Source: Margaritifera margaritifera
Lineage: Eukaryota > Mollusca > Bivalvia > Unionida > Margaritiferidae
Direction: 5' to 3'
Length of the DNA stretch: 64,000 nt
NCBI GenBank assembly: GCA_029931535.1
Contig: JAQPZY010001688.1
Span: forward strand, 9,556,001 to 9,620,000
Shown here in pieces: positions 34,580 to 48,611 of this stretch (its first letter is position 1; every line of letters starts with the position of its first letter). The notes beneath the pieces were generated by a model. The model was not told the origin of the DNA and did not search any database. It was given only the letters and a program-made list of their open reading frames with translations. A program made the position numbers and the translations under genes.

Positions 34580-36457
34580 ACAGAAGAAAAAGAAAAAAAT
34601 TAAATATCCCTAAATATGGAAATACCGATTTGAATAACATACTTAAGGGCAGATATATTTCCTAAATGGGAAAGAAAGTAGTTCCAAATGTGATATGGCG
34701 ATAAAAGTGGTATATATTTCAGATAAAAGTGGTATATATTTCAGATATAATTCCAATAACCGCTGAAGTACCAAGGAAATTAATTTACACAGTTTCCTTT
34801 GATTGTTCTCTTTTTTCACTTGTATTAAATTTGTAGTAGTCTTCAAATCTCTTGATGTATATATATTAATATGGTTTTATAAACTTTCTAATATTAAACT
34901 TAAGTCATAATTATTTGAACAGCCGAAATGATTCCTTAATAACTGGCCCTTATCTTTCTGTGTCTAACTCCACATACAGGCTATTTAGAATTATCACAAG
35001 ACTGTGCATATACTATCCCCGAGAAGTCAGTATTTACAAATATATCTCTGATGTACGTTGTCCATGGAAATTTTAACTTTGTATATAATGCAAGAGAAAC
35101 AATATATATAACTGAAGATAACTTAAAGTTATTCTGACTTTAAAAATGTTGCCCAGTATGAAATCGTTCTTGTTCTGTTAATACGATTAGTTTAGTTTAT
35201 ACATATTTCGTTGACTTGTAGTGAAGTAAAGGAATCGGACATATGTTCTTACAATTTAGGTTTTTCTCTCCATACATACAGAGTAGCATACATGGTATTT
35301 TGGCAAAAAGTACATATAACTAAATAGTCGTATATCATGTTAAAAAGTGTAAGAAACCAGAGTAATCTAAACAGTCCATGTATGTAAACGAAATGATTAA
35401 ACATATAGGTAGTAAGAAACTCTAGAAAAGAAAATATGCAAAGTACTATTGAAACATTTGTACAAAAAACTTACATTACAAAGAAAATACTTTCCACGTA
35501 AGGATTACAAGCTACCCACTTTCAGAACTATTGTCTCTGCTAAGCAAACACACCGTCATGTCCGCTCTCAGAAGAAGCTACCGGCGACTTGTTGAAAGTG
35601 CTATCTTTCTTCTCAAGAAATTGAAGAACCGCTAAAACCGGTTGAAGATATTGGCGCGAGGGACGTAGAGGTGCAAAAGGTGCAAAAATTCATTGATGAA
35701 CAGCAGAAAGAAAACACGTAATGTCCAGCGTAATTTGTATGAGATGAAAAGGAAGTCCCCAGTGATCGGGAGCATACCACCTCTAAATTTAAGCCCCTTG
35801 CTTAATCATCAATTGAGATAAAGGCATGATATAGTTCTGTGTTTCTCCCCATGAATAATACTGAAACCCCGGTACCTGTTAGGCAGACATTTTTCTTCGC
35901 GCATAAGTAAAGAAACCGGTAAAATGAACATCGTACAAATGCAACTTTAAGCAGACCCACCCATGATTAACTCGAGGGTGGGCAAAAACAATAGTACATC
36001 ACGTGCCCCAGTATCACCTACCAGATGATTTGGGCCAAAACAAGTTACCTTTCCTAGCCACGCTATTTAAAGATAAACCCAGATAATTTTAAGACCCAGT
36101 AATTTTGAATATAATATTGACAACAAAATAAAATTTAATTGATAGAGAATGTTCAAACCAATTGTTCTTTGTAAAAATTTAGGTAAATTTACAAGAGCAT
36201 CAATTCAGCTGAATTGCTTGGCACTGAAAAATAAAAAAGTCGGAATTCACTTTTATAGAGTATTCTCAGAAAGGAAGGCAAATAGCATTTAGCAATACTA
36301 TAATAACCGTATAATTCAAGCTCTATTGACGCAGAAGGATTTCTGCAATGCAGATAACTCGAACAAGAAACATCTATAACAGCTTATTATAACCATTTAT
36401 CTCCCTTCATATATTACTTTTTCCTTGAAGTTTTCTCTGTTCCAGCAAACATTAGCC

Positions 36458-36558
<101 letters not shown>

Positions 36559-37140
36559 AACGATGGATGGATGGAAGAATGGAGGACACAAGAATGGAAG
36601 GAAACAGGGTTGCTCAGAAGAATGGAAACTATTTTCCTTACTGCATTATTGAAACATGTATATTTTAATATTTCTGTCAGAAATTGATTGTTTTTTCTCT
36701 CTTGAAGTATCTGTGACATTTAATGGACTGGAACGGAGATACGCTAGTGTGTCCAAAAGGTAGACACACGTTTTATGCGTTTAAAATTGTTATTGCTGAG
36801 TGGTGGCATGGTGTAGAAGGTCACATAACCAGTTTTCCAGTCCTTTAAAACTGTGGAATGAAATGAGACCAGCTAGGAGTTAATGACTTAACGTAAATCT
36901 TCATTTCAAGAAAACATCGATAATGAGATACTAGTATTATAGTATTTGCTTTAAAATGTTCGATTAACTCGTTATCATTTCTCCAGTGATTAAACAAACA
37001 ATTTGAACAGAATCATGATTTGTGTGAAAATGATGCAGGAAATAAGCAAACAAGAGGGTTATATTTTGTTGTTGTTGTTGTTGTTTATTTGTATTTATTT
37101 AATGATTTATGTGACGCGGCGAAATTACATCATTGTGGGG

Positions 37141-38035
37141 GAGCTCCACAGATATTACGTATTTCTGCCATAGTGACAGGTGTAAGGTGAAGTTGTTTGC
37201 ATTTGCAACATGTTGTAGTTTTGGAAATCATGCATGATCTAAGCACACATCTGATCAAAATGGCTGCCCCAATGTCCTAGAAAAATCAACCTGAACTAGT
37301 TCAAAGTACACTAACTTTAGCAGGTATTAAAATAGCGAAAATCTATTTTGCTAGAGTAGGAGCTTCTGAAAGTGCAATGAATACATTACAAAATATATAT
37401 AAAGTAAACAAAGTTATTGGCTCGTTTTTTTTTTACAACTTACCTTTAAAGTCAAGGAATTGAAAATGACGAAGCGGAGCAAACATTTTTATATTTTTAT
37501 GTGCACATCTGAAGTAAGGCCAAGTTGCATATACTCTACAACCCAAATTACACCCATCAATCATACATCAAAATATGGGGAATTAAAAGTTCTTTTAACA
37601 ATACCTAAGATATACAAGGTCTTTGTTAAATAGTCAGGATAGCCAGTGAAGAAAACATGGGAAATTCTTTTTCTTAAAAACTTAAACCCTATGCAAAGTC
37701 GACACTGTAGAGCGCTACCTTAAAATAAATATAACAATGGGTACAATTTGCTTTACTCTTTTTCATATCATCATGCATGATGTTCTCAACAAAATGGTAC
37801 ATTAACATTGATGTTATGTATGAAAATAAACTAATTATGCCTATTTTGCTGTTGATTATACAATATGCCTTGTGGCACTATTGTGTGTGAAATGACCTTA
37901 TTATGATGCATTTAGAAGTCTTAGAACACAGAAGTAAAGTCAACTTAAATTTAAACTTATTGCATTAAGTAAAAGCAAAATATAGCAAAAAATGTTTCTT
38001 TTCATTCATTTGTAATAAAATTAAGGAAAAATTGA
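37141..38035. repeat. Module K, copy 2
   Basis: Matches 27797-28720 from CCACAGATATTACGTA to AATAAAATTAAGG. It lacks about 75 bp around the GTAGTGTGGC part that the other two copies keep. Confidence 0.82.
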
Positions 38036-38434
38036 TGACAAAGCAGATTCGCTTTCTTCAATATACTAGTGCCAGAAGAATTTGCAAACCTTTTAACCTT
38101 TGACCTTTGACTTCTGTGAACCTGATCTGTTCCATCCCTGTTCAAACTGTACAATTTATTGGCGACATCTCAGGAATAATTATGGCAAGTTTAATGTTCC
38201 TCTCTTTTAACATAACATTGGTTGCTATGTTGAGAAAATGTTATGTCGATTTTTCAAATAGCTCACTTTCATCATGGGTGAGGGGAACAGGGCTTGTATG
38301 AAACTTTGCTATTAATGAATACCGTTCTGTGGAAGAAACACATGATAATTATTAAAAACACTGTTTAGATGCTTGCGACTCAAATGTTTCAGCATTGCAA
38401 CCAAAATTAGATCGTACAATAATAATACCTATGT

Positions 38435-39063
38435 TATTACAGATATTACGTACTTCTGACAGAGTGACAGGTGTAAGGTGAAGTTCTTTGCATTTGCAAC
38501 ATGCACAATGGAGAGAATGTTGGCATACCTCTATACTACTTTCATGTAGTGTGGCTGAAATTTCTTTACATGTTGTAGTTGTGGAAATCATACATGATCT
38601 AAGCACACATCTGCTCAAAATGGCTGCCCCCATGTCCTCGAAAAATCAGCCTGAACAAGTCCAAATAGGGAAATCGAATTTTGGCAGATTAGGCAATACA
38701 AGCTTCTGAAAGTGCAATGAATGAATTTCAAGATATATAAAAAGTAAAAACAGTTATTGGCTTGTTTTTGTTTTTACAATTTACCTTTGAATTCCAGAAG
38801 TAAGAATGACGAGGAGGAACTGGCAGTTTTTTTTATAGGTGCACATCTGAAGTAAGGCCAAGCTGTATACTATATACATGTAACCCCATTTCACCCATCA
38901 ATCATACACCAAAATAAAGGGAATTAAAAGTTCTTTTAACAATACCTAAGATATAGAAGGTCTTTGTTAAATAGCCAGGATAGCCAGTGAAGAAAACATG
39001 GGAATTTTTTTTTCTTAAAAAATTAAACCCTATGCAAAGTACGAAACTGTGAAGCGTCACCTA
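38435..39063. repeat. Module K, copy 3
   Basis: Matches the first two thirds of the other K copies, from TATTACGTACTTCTGACAGA to GCGTCACC. It then joins the ATGCAGGATGCTAA sequence that in unit 1 follows the E-box/CRE block directly. Its insertion point in unit 3 can therefore be read off. Confidence 0.82.
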
Positions 39064-39324
39064 TGCAGGATGCTAATTTGTAAAGTATACTAAAATAATT
39101 GTTGGGGATGGGGGTGGGGAATTGTCCTCCTTAACACTCTTGATAATTTCTGATAAAATCTTGTGTCTCTCTTCTATTGTTTGGTAGTAGGAAGTTATAT
39201 TCCATAAGTAGGATTTTACTTATATTATATGCATTACCTGTAATATTATGAGTCAGTGTTCATAACCTGGCTGTAATAACATATTTTTGAAACGAGCTTG
39301 AGGACGTTAGAAATTGATTGATAA

Positions 39325-39575
<251 letters not shown>

Positions 39576-39599
39576 CGGGTTAAAGGTGCTAACATTTTG

Positions 39600-40050
39600 A
39601 GATATTGAACGTTAACTGTTTAAGTGAATTATAAAATCCTGTATAGTTTCTATCTGTATTACGTTGCAATGTTTTTGTAAAGGAATCATTGTTGTTTATG
39701 AATCAATGGTGAAATAAAATGCTTACTTCGAATGAATTGCAAGTTCACTTTTTAACCAAGTCTCTTTTTATTTTTTATTTTTAATTGTGGTAAAAGGAGA
39801 TATCTTCTGCAGCTAGCACTTTTTACATTTATGAAAATGTGTAAATTTGGTGGGTAAATGGAGAGATATTATCTTAGCATCTTTTATCAGAAATCTGAGT
39901 GGAAAAAGATACAGTTCCAGATCAATAAACAAAGAAATAGCACCATTTTTTCATTACAATACTATAGGTTGGAATATCAAGCATACTGCATTATGGTTAT
40001 TTTGCACATCAAGATCAATCTGTGGTCCAGCATAAGCAGATGTAAAAAAA
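39600..40050. other. No recognised feature
   Basis: AT-rich. Two overlapping plus-strand frames at 39847-40139 show no known motif. Confidence 0.5.
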
Positions 40051-40480
40051 AGCGTTTTCTCTATATTTTTCAAAAATATATAAATTCTAAATTTTACATC
40101 AACTTCGTATATTTGGAATTTTATATTTTTCATTTTTGAAATTTTATATATTTCATCTTTGGAATTTTATAGTTTTAGATTTATATATTTTTCACTTCTG
40201 GAATTATATATTTTTTGGGTTTTTATATTTTTCATTTTTGAACTGTATATTTTTGGATTTTTAGATATTTCGTTTTTGGAATTCTATATATTTGCATTTG
40301 TATATTTCTTATCTTGGGATTTATATATTTTATTAATATTGTATAGTTTATTAATGTATTAAGTTTTGATAATTTGCCATTTTCATTTTTGGAACATTTA
40401 AATTTTATAAATTTTGCATAATTTATGATTTTCATTGTTTTTTTATTTGTCATTTTTGAATTTTGGAATTTATTAATTAT
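40050..40480. repeat. Degenerate AT-rich tandem repeat
   Basis: A loose unit of TTTATATTTTTCATTTTTGG and AATT recurs with variable spacing of about 35-50 bp. The copies are too diverged to fix a period by eye. Confidence 0.6.
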
Positions 40481-40856
40481 GGATAATTTAGTCATTGTTT
40501 AATTTTTTTATTTTTATATAAAGCTTTTATTTTTCGAATTTTTAGTGCGTTTACAATTTGGAAAAAGAAATAAGTTTTGTGCAATGTGGTATTTTGTGTA
40601 TACTTATGATAGGAAAACTTATATAAATCAATTTTAGAAAATAGTGTCATTTTAAATAATAAAACTATGACAATGCAATTGGTTTGGAATAATGGAAATT
40701 AATATATATTACTGTGCAGGGGGTGATAATATTTGTTTCTAAGGGCACATTGATATAAGTACTTATCGTATTTTGCAGCTGATCAAATACTTTTTATTAG
40801 TCAAACACAGCCAAATAACATGGGTAATTCAGGATACAATATTTCAATTTATATAA

Positions 40857-41090
40857 CATTAAATTGAAAACTATTATCCAAATAACATTAAATTGAAAAC
40901 TATTATCTAAATAACATTAAATTGAAAACTATTATCTAAATAACATTAAATTGAAAACTATTATCTAAATAACATTAAATTGAAAACTATTATCTAAATA
41001 ACATTAAATTGAAAACTATTATCTAAATAACATTAAATTGAAAACTATTATCTAAATAACATTAAATTGAAAACTATTATCTAAATAACA
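40857..41090. repeat. 29-bp minisatellite, about eight units
   Basis: AAATTGAAAACTATTATCTA followed by AATAACATT is repeated at 29-bp steps with almost no variation, so expansion looks recent. Confidence 0.95.
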
Positions 41091-41094
41091 TAAG

Positions 41095-41425
41095 GATAGA
41101 GTAAAAAAAACTCTAATGACAAATGAAGAAATACACAGATTAATCTTATTCATATTATAAGTAAAAAACTCTCTAATGACAAATGAAGAAATACACAGAT
41201 TAATTTTACTCATATTAGAAGTAAAAGAGAATCTCATTTGGCAAATTAAAACTTACATATATTAATTTTACTCATATCAAAAGTTAAAATAATCTTAGAG
41301 GGCAAATTAAAAATTACATAGACTACTCTTGCTCATATTATAAGTAAGAAATAATCTAAACTGGCAAATTAAAAAATTACATAGATTATTATTACTCATA
41401 TCATAAGTGAAAAGAATCTTAACTA
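41095..41425. repeat. Degenerate 60-bp tandem repeat, about five units
   Basis: Units carry (A/G)GTAAAA, then ACAAATGAAGAAATACACAG or its variants, then ATTA(A/T)T(T/C)TTACTCATAT. The first two are close and later ones are diverged. Confidence 0.85.
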
Positions 41426-41852
41426 ATTAATTATTAAAATATATTCTCTTATTTCCATAGGCATAAGTCCTAATACCGTCTTTACTGATATACTTGTTTT
41501 GTATCTATATGTGACATGCGTGTTTTGGTTATATTTGTATAATCCCATGCAGTGGTTTTCACTCTTTATGTAGTGCATTTCATATTTCATCTCTACTTTT
41601 TCAAATAATTACTATTGTGATCCAATTCGTTTTTTAATAATTGGTCTTGCAACACCTTTAACTTTATTAATTTGTTTATTAGCAATTAAAAGTGAGAACA
41701 TTTTAGGTCTTAGACCAATTTTTTTTTTACCGGTTTTCCATTACATTAATCTTAAAATTTTCCTAAAACATTTTTATTTGTTGTACTATATAAAGGATGA
41801 TTACTTCAATAATCACTTGTATCATATAATGTACTATTCTTTTTCATGTCAT

Positions 41853-41898
<46 letters not shown>

Positions 41899-42240
41899 AC
41901 TATCTGTGTCAGTATATACTATTTAAACATTATTTCCATATGTTGCTGTTAAGTTGTTATAATAAAAGTCATACCTAATCAATTTTGATGGATATAAGAT
42001 TGATTGACCAGAGTAAATGGGTCTGTTTAGCATTTATTTTTATTTAACATTATAGATGCCTATTAATTGCTCATCAAATATTTTCCTTGATATAAATCCA
42101 CTTATTTTATCAGTTTCACTAGGTCAAACTAGCTCAACATTAAATCTTTTTCTGAGGTTCTGCATAGTTTTTCCCACAGAAAGAGTTATTCATTAACCTG
42201 AAAAATCTTTCTCAAATTCATTTTTAGATTGTGTTCTAAG
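41425..42240. other. No recognised gene; short AT array
   Basis: AT-rich sequence with no supported gene. An (AT)n run lies at about 41858-41891. Confidence 0.55.
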
Positions 42241-42249
42241 ATTAGTATT

Positions 42250-42594
42250 TAATTTAATAGTGATTGTGATGGTGAAGGTGGTGTTGATAGTGGCAGTTGA
42301 AGTAGTGGTTGTGATGTTGAAGGCGGTGGTAGAAGTAGTCATATTGGTGTTAGCAGTGGGAAAAGTTTTGTGATGCTGAAGGTGGTGATGGTGGTAATAG
42401 TAGTAGTAGTAGTAGTAGCTGAAATAGTAGTTATGATGTTGAAAATGGTGTTGGTGGTAGTAGTAGTAGCAGTAGAAGTAGTAATGGTAGAAGTGATAAA
42501 AGAACTTGTGATGTTAAATGTGGTGGTGGTGGTTGTAGTAGCAGTGGTGGTAGTAGTGGGAAACGTGGTTGTGATGCTAAAGGTGGTGGTGGCG

Positions 42595-42628
<34 letters not shown>

Positions 42629-43130
42629 CAGTTTAAAGAGTGAGTGTGATGGTGATATGGTGGTTGTAGTTGAAGTGGTAGTATTGAAAAAAGTGAGTGT
42701 GATGGTGAAGGTGGTGATAGTAGTAGTAGAAAGTGTGAGTGTGATGGTGAAGGTGGTGTTGGTTGTAGTAGTAGTAGTAGTGGAAAGTGTGAGTGTGATG
42801 GTGAAGGTGGTGGTGGTAGTAGTGGAAAGTCTGAGTGTGATGGTGAAGGTGGTGTTGGTCATAGTAGTAGTAGTGGAAATTCATAATATGAATAAGATTA
42901 ATAAAGTGTGAGTGTGATGGTGATGGTGGTGGTGGTAGTAGTAGTAGTAGTAGTGGAAAGTGTGAGTGTGATGGTGAAGGTGGTTGTGGTAGTAGTAGTA
43001 ATAGTAGTGGAAAGTGTGAGTGTGATGGTGAAGGTGGTGGTGGAGGTAATAGTAGTGGAAAGTGTGAGCGTGATGGTGAAGGTGGTGGTGTAGTAGAAGT
43101 AAAAGCAGTAGTAGCTGTTCTTGGTATTGT
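42250..43130. repeat. GTG/GTA-rich imperfect minisatellite
   Basis: Blocks of GTGGTGGTAGTAGTAG alternate with GGAAAGTGTGAGTGTGATGG and TGAAGG. Units from about 42690 on are more regular, at about 55-65 bp. The open frames on both strands (valine/methionine-rich or threonine-rich) come from the repeat. Confidence 0.9.
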
Positions 43131-43179
43131 TGTAAGTATAATATTTGTGGGTAATAGTATTGTTAATGAAAATGGTGAC

Positions 43180-43221
43180 GAATACTACTACCACAACAAC
43201 AACAACAACTAAAACAACAAC

Positions 43222-43261
<40 letters not shown>

Positions 43262-43290
43262 GTAATAATAATAATAATAATGATAATAAT
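43180..43290. repeat. (ACA)n and (AAT)n microsatellite
   Basis: AACAACAAC units followed by a long AAT run with AGT and GAT variants. Confidence 0.95.
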
Positions 43291-45070
43291 AAATGACAAT
43301 GAGTATCATTCGTCTACATAATCGTTGCCGTTGTCCACTTCGTCATCGTGATTGTCAAAGTCTTCGTGTTCATCCTTGTCATCGTCATAATCATAATAAT
43401 CATCACCATGATCGTCAGTCTCTATTCCATCAGTCAATTACATTTATTTTACCGTCAGAGATTTATAAATTATAGGTAGATTTTCTTTTTAAGCAATTCA
43501 ATGTTCATTCCATTAAAATTCTCTTTTATATAACACGTTTGAATGAATAGATAGTACATAAATGTAAAAAAAAAAAAAAAAAAAAAGATATACAATATAT
43601 ACAATAACTACGGACTGAAATTGCCAACAGAGAAGACCAAAACAAATTCCGTTTTCCAACTTAGATCTCACAATAAGCATATGAGATTATGTGCAAATGC
43701 ATATAATACATTAAGGGTAAATTTTGACAGATGTGGACTAGTTTATCAAGAATATTGAATGCATTATAATTCAGTAACACTTACATTATCATGAAATATG
43801 GTTAATAAAACATTCTGCTTTGAAATGTGGATTTGCTTCATTTATATTCTTTTAACAATAGATACTTTTATATCGTTCATCGAATCAAACCCAAAAATTC
43901 GAATGCTTTTCATATCCAGTTTTTGGTTGCAAAATAGACACTTGTGTACGTTGAGGAACTACGTGGAAAAAAAGCATCCTTTTCTTTTCAGGTTTTACGT
44001 TTATTGAAGGCACTCATAAGCAATTCTGTAATGGTAAGAAAACATAAGCGCAATCTTCTTCTTGTAAATTATTATACGTTCATAATTGATGCAATTTTCA
44101 AATTCCTTATAGTAAATATTTGAAACATTTATATTTTTCATTGTTGAGATCCATGTCTTTTTTTAAACATGTTTTAAGACATATCCTGTTAACGCCGTCA
44201 TATTTAGGGGGGATGACAACTTAGTTATCTCCACTCATTTTTTGGTCTAATTATTAATAATAACCTCGTATTTCACATTAACGCGATATATAATGAAAAT
44301 ATCTCAAGTGGAAATTTAGTACTATATAGGCAATCCATTTTAATTTTTCTGCTTTGCTTTCATTCTTTCAGCTTACAATTGTATCTATAGATGCTCATGT
44401 GACTGACTTAATTTAACATTAGCTGATAAAAGCAAGCAGACACATTTTACCTTCTCTTTTTTTCTGTTGGTTCAGCTTACATTTCTTCCTCACAGAAGAC
44501 TATCTGACTGAAATAACTTGAAATGAAACATTTTCTCCTCAATAAATAGACTACAATTTCAACATACTCAACATGTTTGTCCACAGTGTAAACAAAACAA
44601 CAAAACAATTACTGCTAAAAGGAATAAAAAACAAGGACACAACAAATAATCTTTTTTAAAATGTTAATTTCCTGTAATTTAGATGAATATTTTATAACAA
44701 GATACCAACAAGTATGCACACTCTTATGTTACCGGAAGCAACTGTCACATCAGGAGTATCTCTATTCTTGCCGCTGGATATTGCCTGCTAGATATCACAT
44801 GCAAGAGGTCAGACCGCTGTATATGAGTCACGATTAAGGTTTTAGTTCCCACTCTAGTCAGTACATCATATGTAATTTGGCTATATGATTTAAAATCAGA
44901 ACAGAAAAAAAGACCCCCCCCCCAACTTAACATGTAATTAGTTGTGATTGCTAGTAGCACCTAGATTATATTATGTTAATTATAAAAGGTAATAGGTAAA
45001 AATATTACATCATCTGCCACTAGAACAAACAATCTATTATATATAGTACTTATATGAGAATTAATTACTG
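43290..45070. other. No recognised gene
   Basis: About 1.8 kb of AT-rich sequence with an A tract near 43566. The plus-strand frame at 43798-44007 is hydrophobic at its start but has no recognisable family or splice context. Confidence 0.5.
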
Positions 45071-45074
45071 GGTC

Positions 45075-45300
45075 AATATAAGGGTGTGTCTGCCACGCGC
45101 GAATGCCTATACCAGCGATTTTGTGGCATAATTTTTTTGTGATGTGTGCATGATTGAGGGCGTATAGGGTTTGGTGCGTGCAGGCAAGGAGACGGGTGCC
45201 GTAACCCGCATACTTGGGTTCGAATCTCCGCAGAGTACTATTTAAAAATTCTCTAACCTGGATGATAATATTATTCTTTCATATTTAAATTTCACTTAAT
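45075..45300 (+). mobile_element. tRNA-related SINE, copy 1
   Basis: Matches 63430-63610 from TGTGATGTGTGCAT through GCCGTAACCCGC to ATTCTCTAACCTG(G/T)ATGATAATA. It has a strong B-box-like GGGTTCGAATCTCC. The A box is not clear. The copies share the 3' side beyond the tRNA-like part. Confidence 0.7.
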
Positions 45301-45370
45301 GTTATCAATCATTCTTCAGTAGGATCCAGGGATAGTACTATCCGCTCTGTTTGGTGTAAATTTGTAATTC

Positions 45371-45476
<106 letters not shown>

Positions 45477-45899
45477 GGCTCGAAATTAACGCTATTTTGC
45501 TAACTCGCGGTTAGTGACTTTGCCGACGGTCCACTAAAACCCCAGCTGTCACCAATCCGTTGGGGCAATGAAAATTACCGCCTCTAGCTATCATAACAAT
45601 CAACAAGTGGTCTCGTGTCGGACGTGTCACATAAAACGTGAGTGGGCATTCTCTTTAATGGTTAATTGATCTGTTTATTGTGTTAAGTGAGTAGCTACCA
45701 ATGTCCTATACGTAACGAGGTACAATAAATGTTCGTGGCGCAAATGAATAAGTGTTCAAATGCCCATCCAGTAAATTAGTGTGATTATTGTCAAACCAGT
45801 CTTCGGGCACGTGGAAACTAGCCTGGTATACTGACCCCAAGCCCAGATTTCATTACTGATAATAGCAAAAGGTATGAAATATACGGCTAGCATTGACTG

Positions 45900-48546
45900 C
45901 TAGGTGCCCGGAACGTACGCACACTAATGGACAGAACATCTGCAGATAAACCAGAGAGAAGAACAGCTCTAGTTGGTAGAGAACTGGCAAGTTTCAACAT
46001 CCAGATAGCAGCCCTGAGTGAAACTCGCCTAACTGAAGAACGACAATTCACCGAAGTAGGAGTCGGCTACACCTTCTTCTGGAGTGGCCGAAGTAAAGAA
46101 TAGTGACGTGAAGCTGGTGTTGGGTTTGCCATCAAATCACATCTAGTTAACAAGCTCACAAATCTCCCAAATGGCGTGAATGACCGACTAATGCATATAA
46201 GACTCCCAATGTCTGGAAAAAGACATGCAACTATCATAAGCATCCACCATGACCAACCCAGATGAGATCAAGGACAAATTTTATGAAGACCTGGAGTCTC
46301 TATCAAAGGCAGTCAAGCTCAACATCCTTATTGACTTCAATGCTAGAGTTGGCATAGATCACCAGACATGGCCTGGTGTCATTTGCAAAAATGTATTTAG
46401 CAAATGCAACAACAACATACTCCTCCTACTGAGAAAATGCGTTGAACATTACCTCCTAATCACCAACGCAGTATTCCTCCAAACCGCAATAAGACGTCTT
46501 GAATGCACTTACGCTCCAAGCACTGACATCTTATTGACTACGTCGTCGTCAGGAGAAGAGACAGGCAGAATATCCGAGTGACGAAGGCCACGAGAAGTGC
46601 AGAATGCTGGACTGACCACAGGCCCATAGTATCCAAGCTCAATATCCGGATTCAACTTAGCAGACGACCACAAGCAAAACGTGCCCAAAAAGCTCAATGT
46701 CGAAGAACTGTGCAGCCAACTGGATACAATTGATGCAAATTCCGAGAATGTCGAGGAAACTGGGCATCCTTCAGAGACTCTGTGTACTCATATGCATCCA
46801 AAATCCCCTGCCCCACCACACGTAAACATCAAGATTGGTTTGATGAGAACGATGCTGCCATACAGAGACTTCTGAATGAGAAACATCGGCTACAGAAGGA
46901 CTATTTAGAAAACAGCACTTCATCATCTAAGAAGGCAGCCTTCACCAACATCAAGAAGACTGTCCAATGCAAACTCAAAGAGTTGCAAGACTCGTGGCTG
47001 AGCAATAACGCAGATGAGTCCTATGCAGACAGGAATGACATGAAGATCCTTGCCAGAATTCTGCCTTGTGCATCGCATCGATCAAGAGCTCCTCCTAGAG
47101 AGTCAGTGTGGCTTCAGGAAAGGACGAGGGACCACAGACAAGGTGTTTGCAGCTCGTCAACTCCAGGAGAAATTTCAGGAACAAAACTCCAACCTGTACA
47201 CGACATTCATCGGCCTGACAAAAGCCTTTGACACAGTCAGCCGTGGAGGCCTTTGGAAGAACATGGCAAAATGTGGTTGCGATGAGAAATTCATCGTGAT
47301 GGTTCGGCAATTCCATGATGGCATGCTCGTTCGTGTTGTGGATGACGGCGAGTCTTCTGAACCATTCCCAGTCACCAATGGAGTCAAGCAAGGCTGTGTG
47401 TTGACCCCAACCCTCTTCAGTATGATGTTCTTTGCCATGCTTACTGATGCCTTCCGTGGCTATGACACTGGGATCGACGTCAGATACCGGACTGACGGCA
47501 GGCGGTTCAATCTGAGAAGACTACACGCAAAGACGAAGTTATAGGAAGTGACTGTTCGTGATCTCCTATTTGCTGACGACTGTTCCCTGAATGCCAAATC
47601 TGAGTCTGACATGTAACACGGTATGGACTATTTCTCTTCTGCTTGTGACAATTTCTGTCTCATAATAAGTATCAAGAAGACAGAGGTGATGCACCAACCT
47701 GCACCAGGAATGTCTTACGTAGAGCCGGCCGTCACAGTAAATGACCAAATCCTCGCGGCAGTGGACAAGTTCACCTATCTCGGCCGCAAACTGTCGCGTG
47801 AAGTCCACATCGATGATGAATCCAGCGCCAGAATTGCTAAAGCAAATGTGGCCTTTTGCAGACTACATCCAAATGTGTGGGAGCAGAGAGGCATCAGTCT
47901 ACAAACACAAGTTAAGATCTAGAAAGCCATCGAGTTGCTGACCCTGCTGATTGTTTGCGAAACCTGGACGGTGTATAGATGCCATGCCAAGAAGCTGAAC
48001 CATTTGCACATGGGCTGCCTAAGGAAACTGATGAAGATACGATGGCAGGACAGGGTCCCAGTCACTGAGGTTCTCGCACGGGCAGACATTCCGAGCATTC
48101 ACATTCTGCTGATTAAATCACAGTTTAGATGGGCAGGCCATGTCACCAAAGAAGATCTTCTATGGGAAGCTGATGGAGGGAAAGCGATCTCAGGGTGGTC
48201 ATAATAAACGCTTCAAAGATTCCCTCAAGTCATCGTTGAAACACTTCAACATTGACCCTGAGTCTTTGGAAGATCTCACACAGGATCACTCCACCTTAAG
48301 GAGTCTCATCCATACCAGAGCTACATACTTTGAATGGAGGAGAACTGCAGAGGCAGTGCATAAGCGTGAGCAGCGTAAATCTAAGAACTGCAGCACGTCC
48401 TCTATTGATCAAGCGAACCCAAACGGCATCTCCTGTCAAGTGTGTCACAGACAGTTCAGAGCACAAATTGGCCTGATCAGCCACTCACGTACTCACAGAA
48501 ACCAAACCAGTTAGTGATGTCATGGTCATCTTTGAACTCAAAGGAC

Positions 48547-48611
<65 letters not shown>

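Larger units (their letters stand above)
32520..36060. repeat. Segmental duplication, unit 2, right part
   Basis: Matches 21790-25325 of unit 1 in order. It lacks the roughly 930 bp of unit 1 (22335-23275) but carries about 1.2 kb of its own at roughly 33465-34720. That extra sequence contains a 41-bp direct repeat (about 33471-33554) and a GA array. Unit 3 begins within about 30 bp of its end, which confirms the tandem arrangement. Confidence 0.87.

Noticed and set aside
42250..43300. Valine/methionine-rich and threonine-rich frames as structural proteins
   Set aside because: They are products of GTG/GTA and AAT simple repeats, and both strands are open for the same reason.
47095..47438. 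Two antisense frames of 87-98 codons
   Set aside because: They are shadows of the RTE-like reverse transcriptase on the opposite strand.
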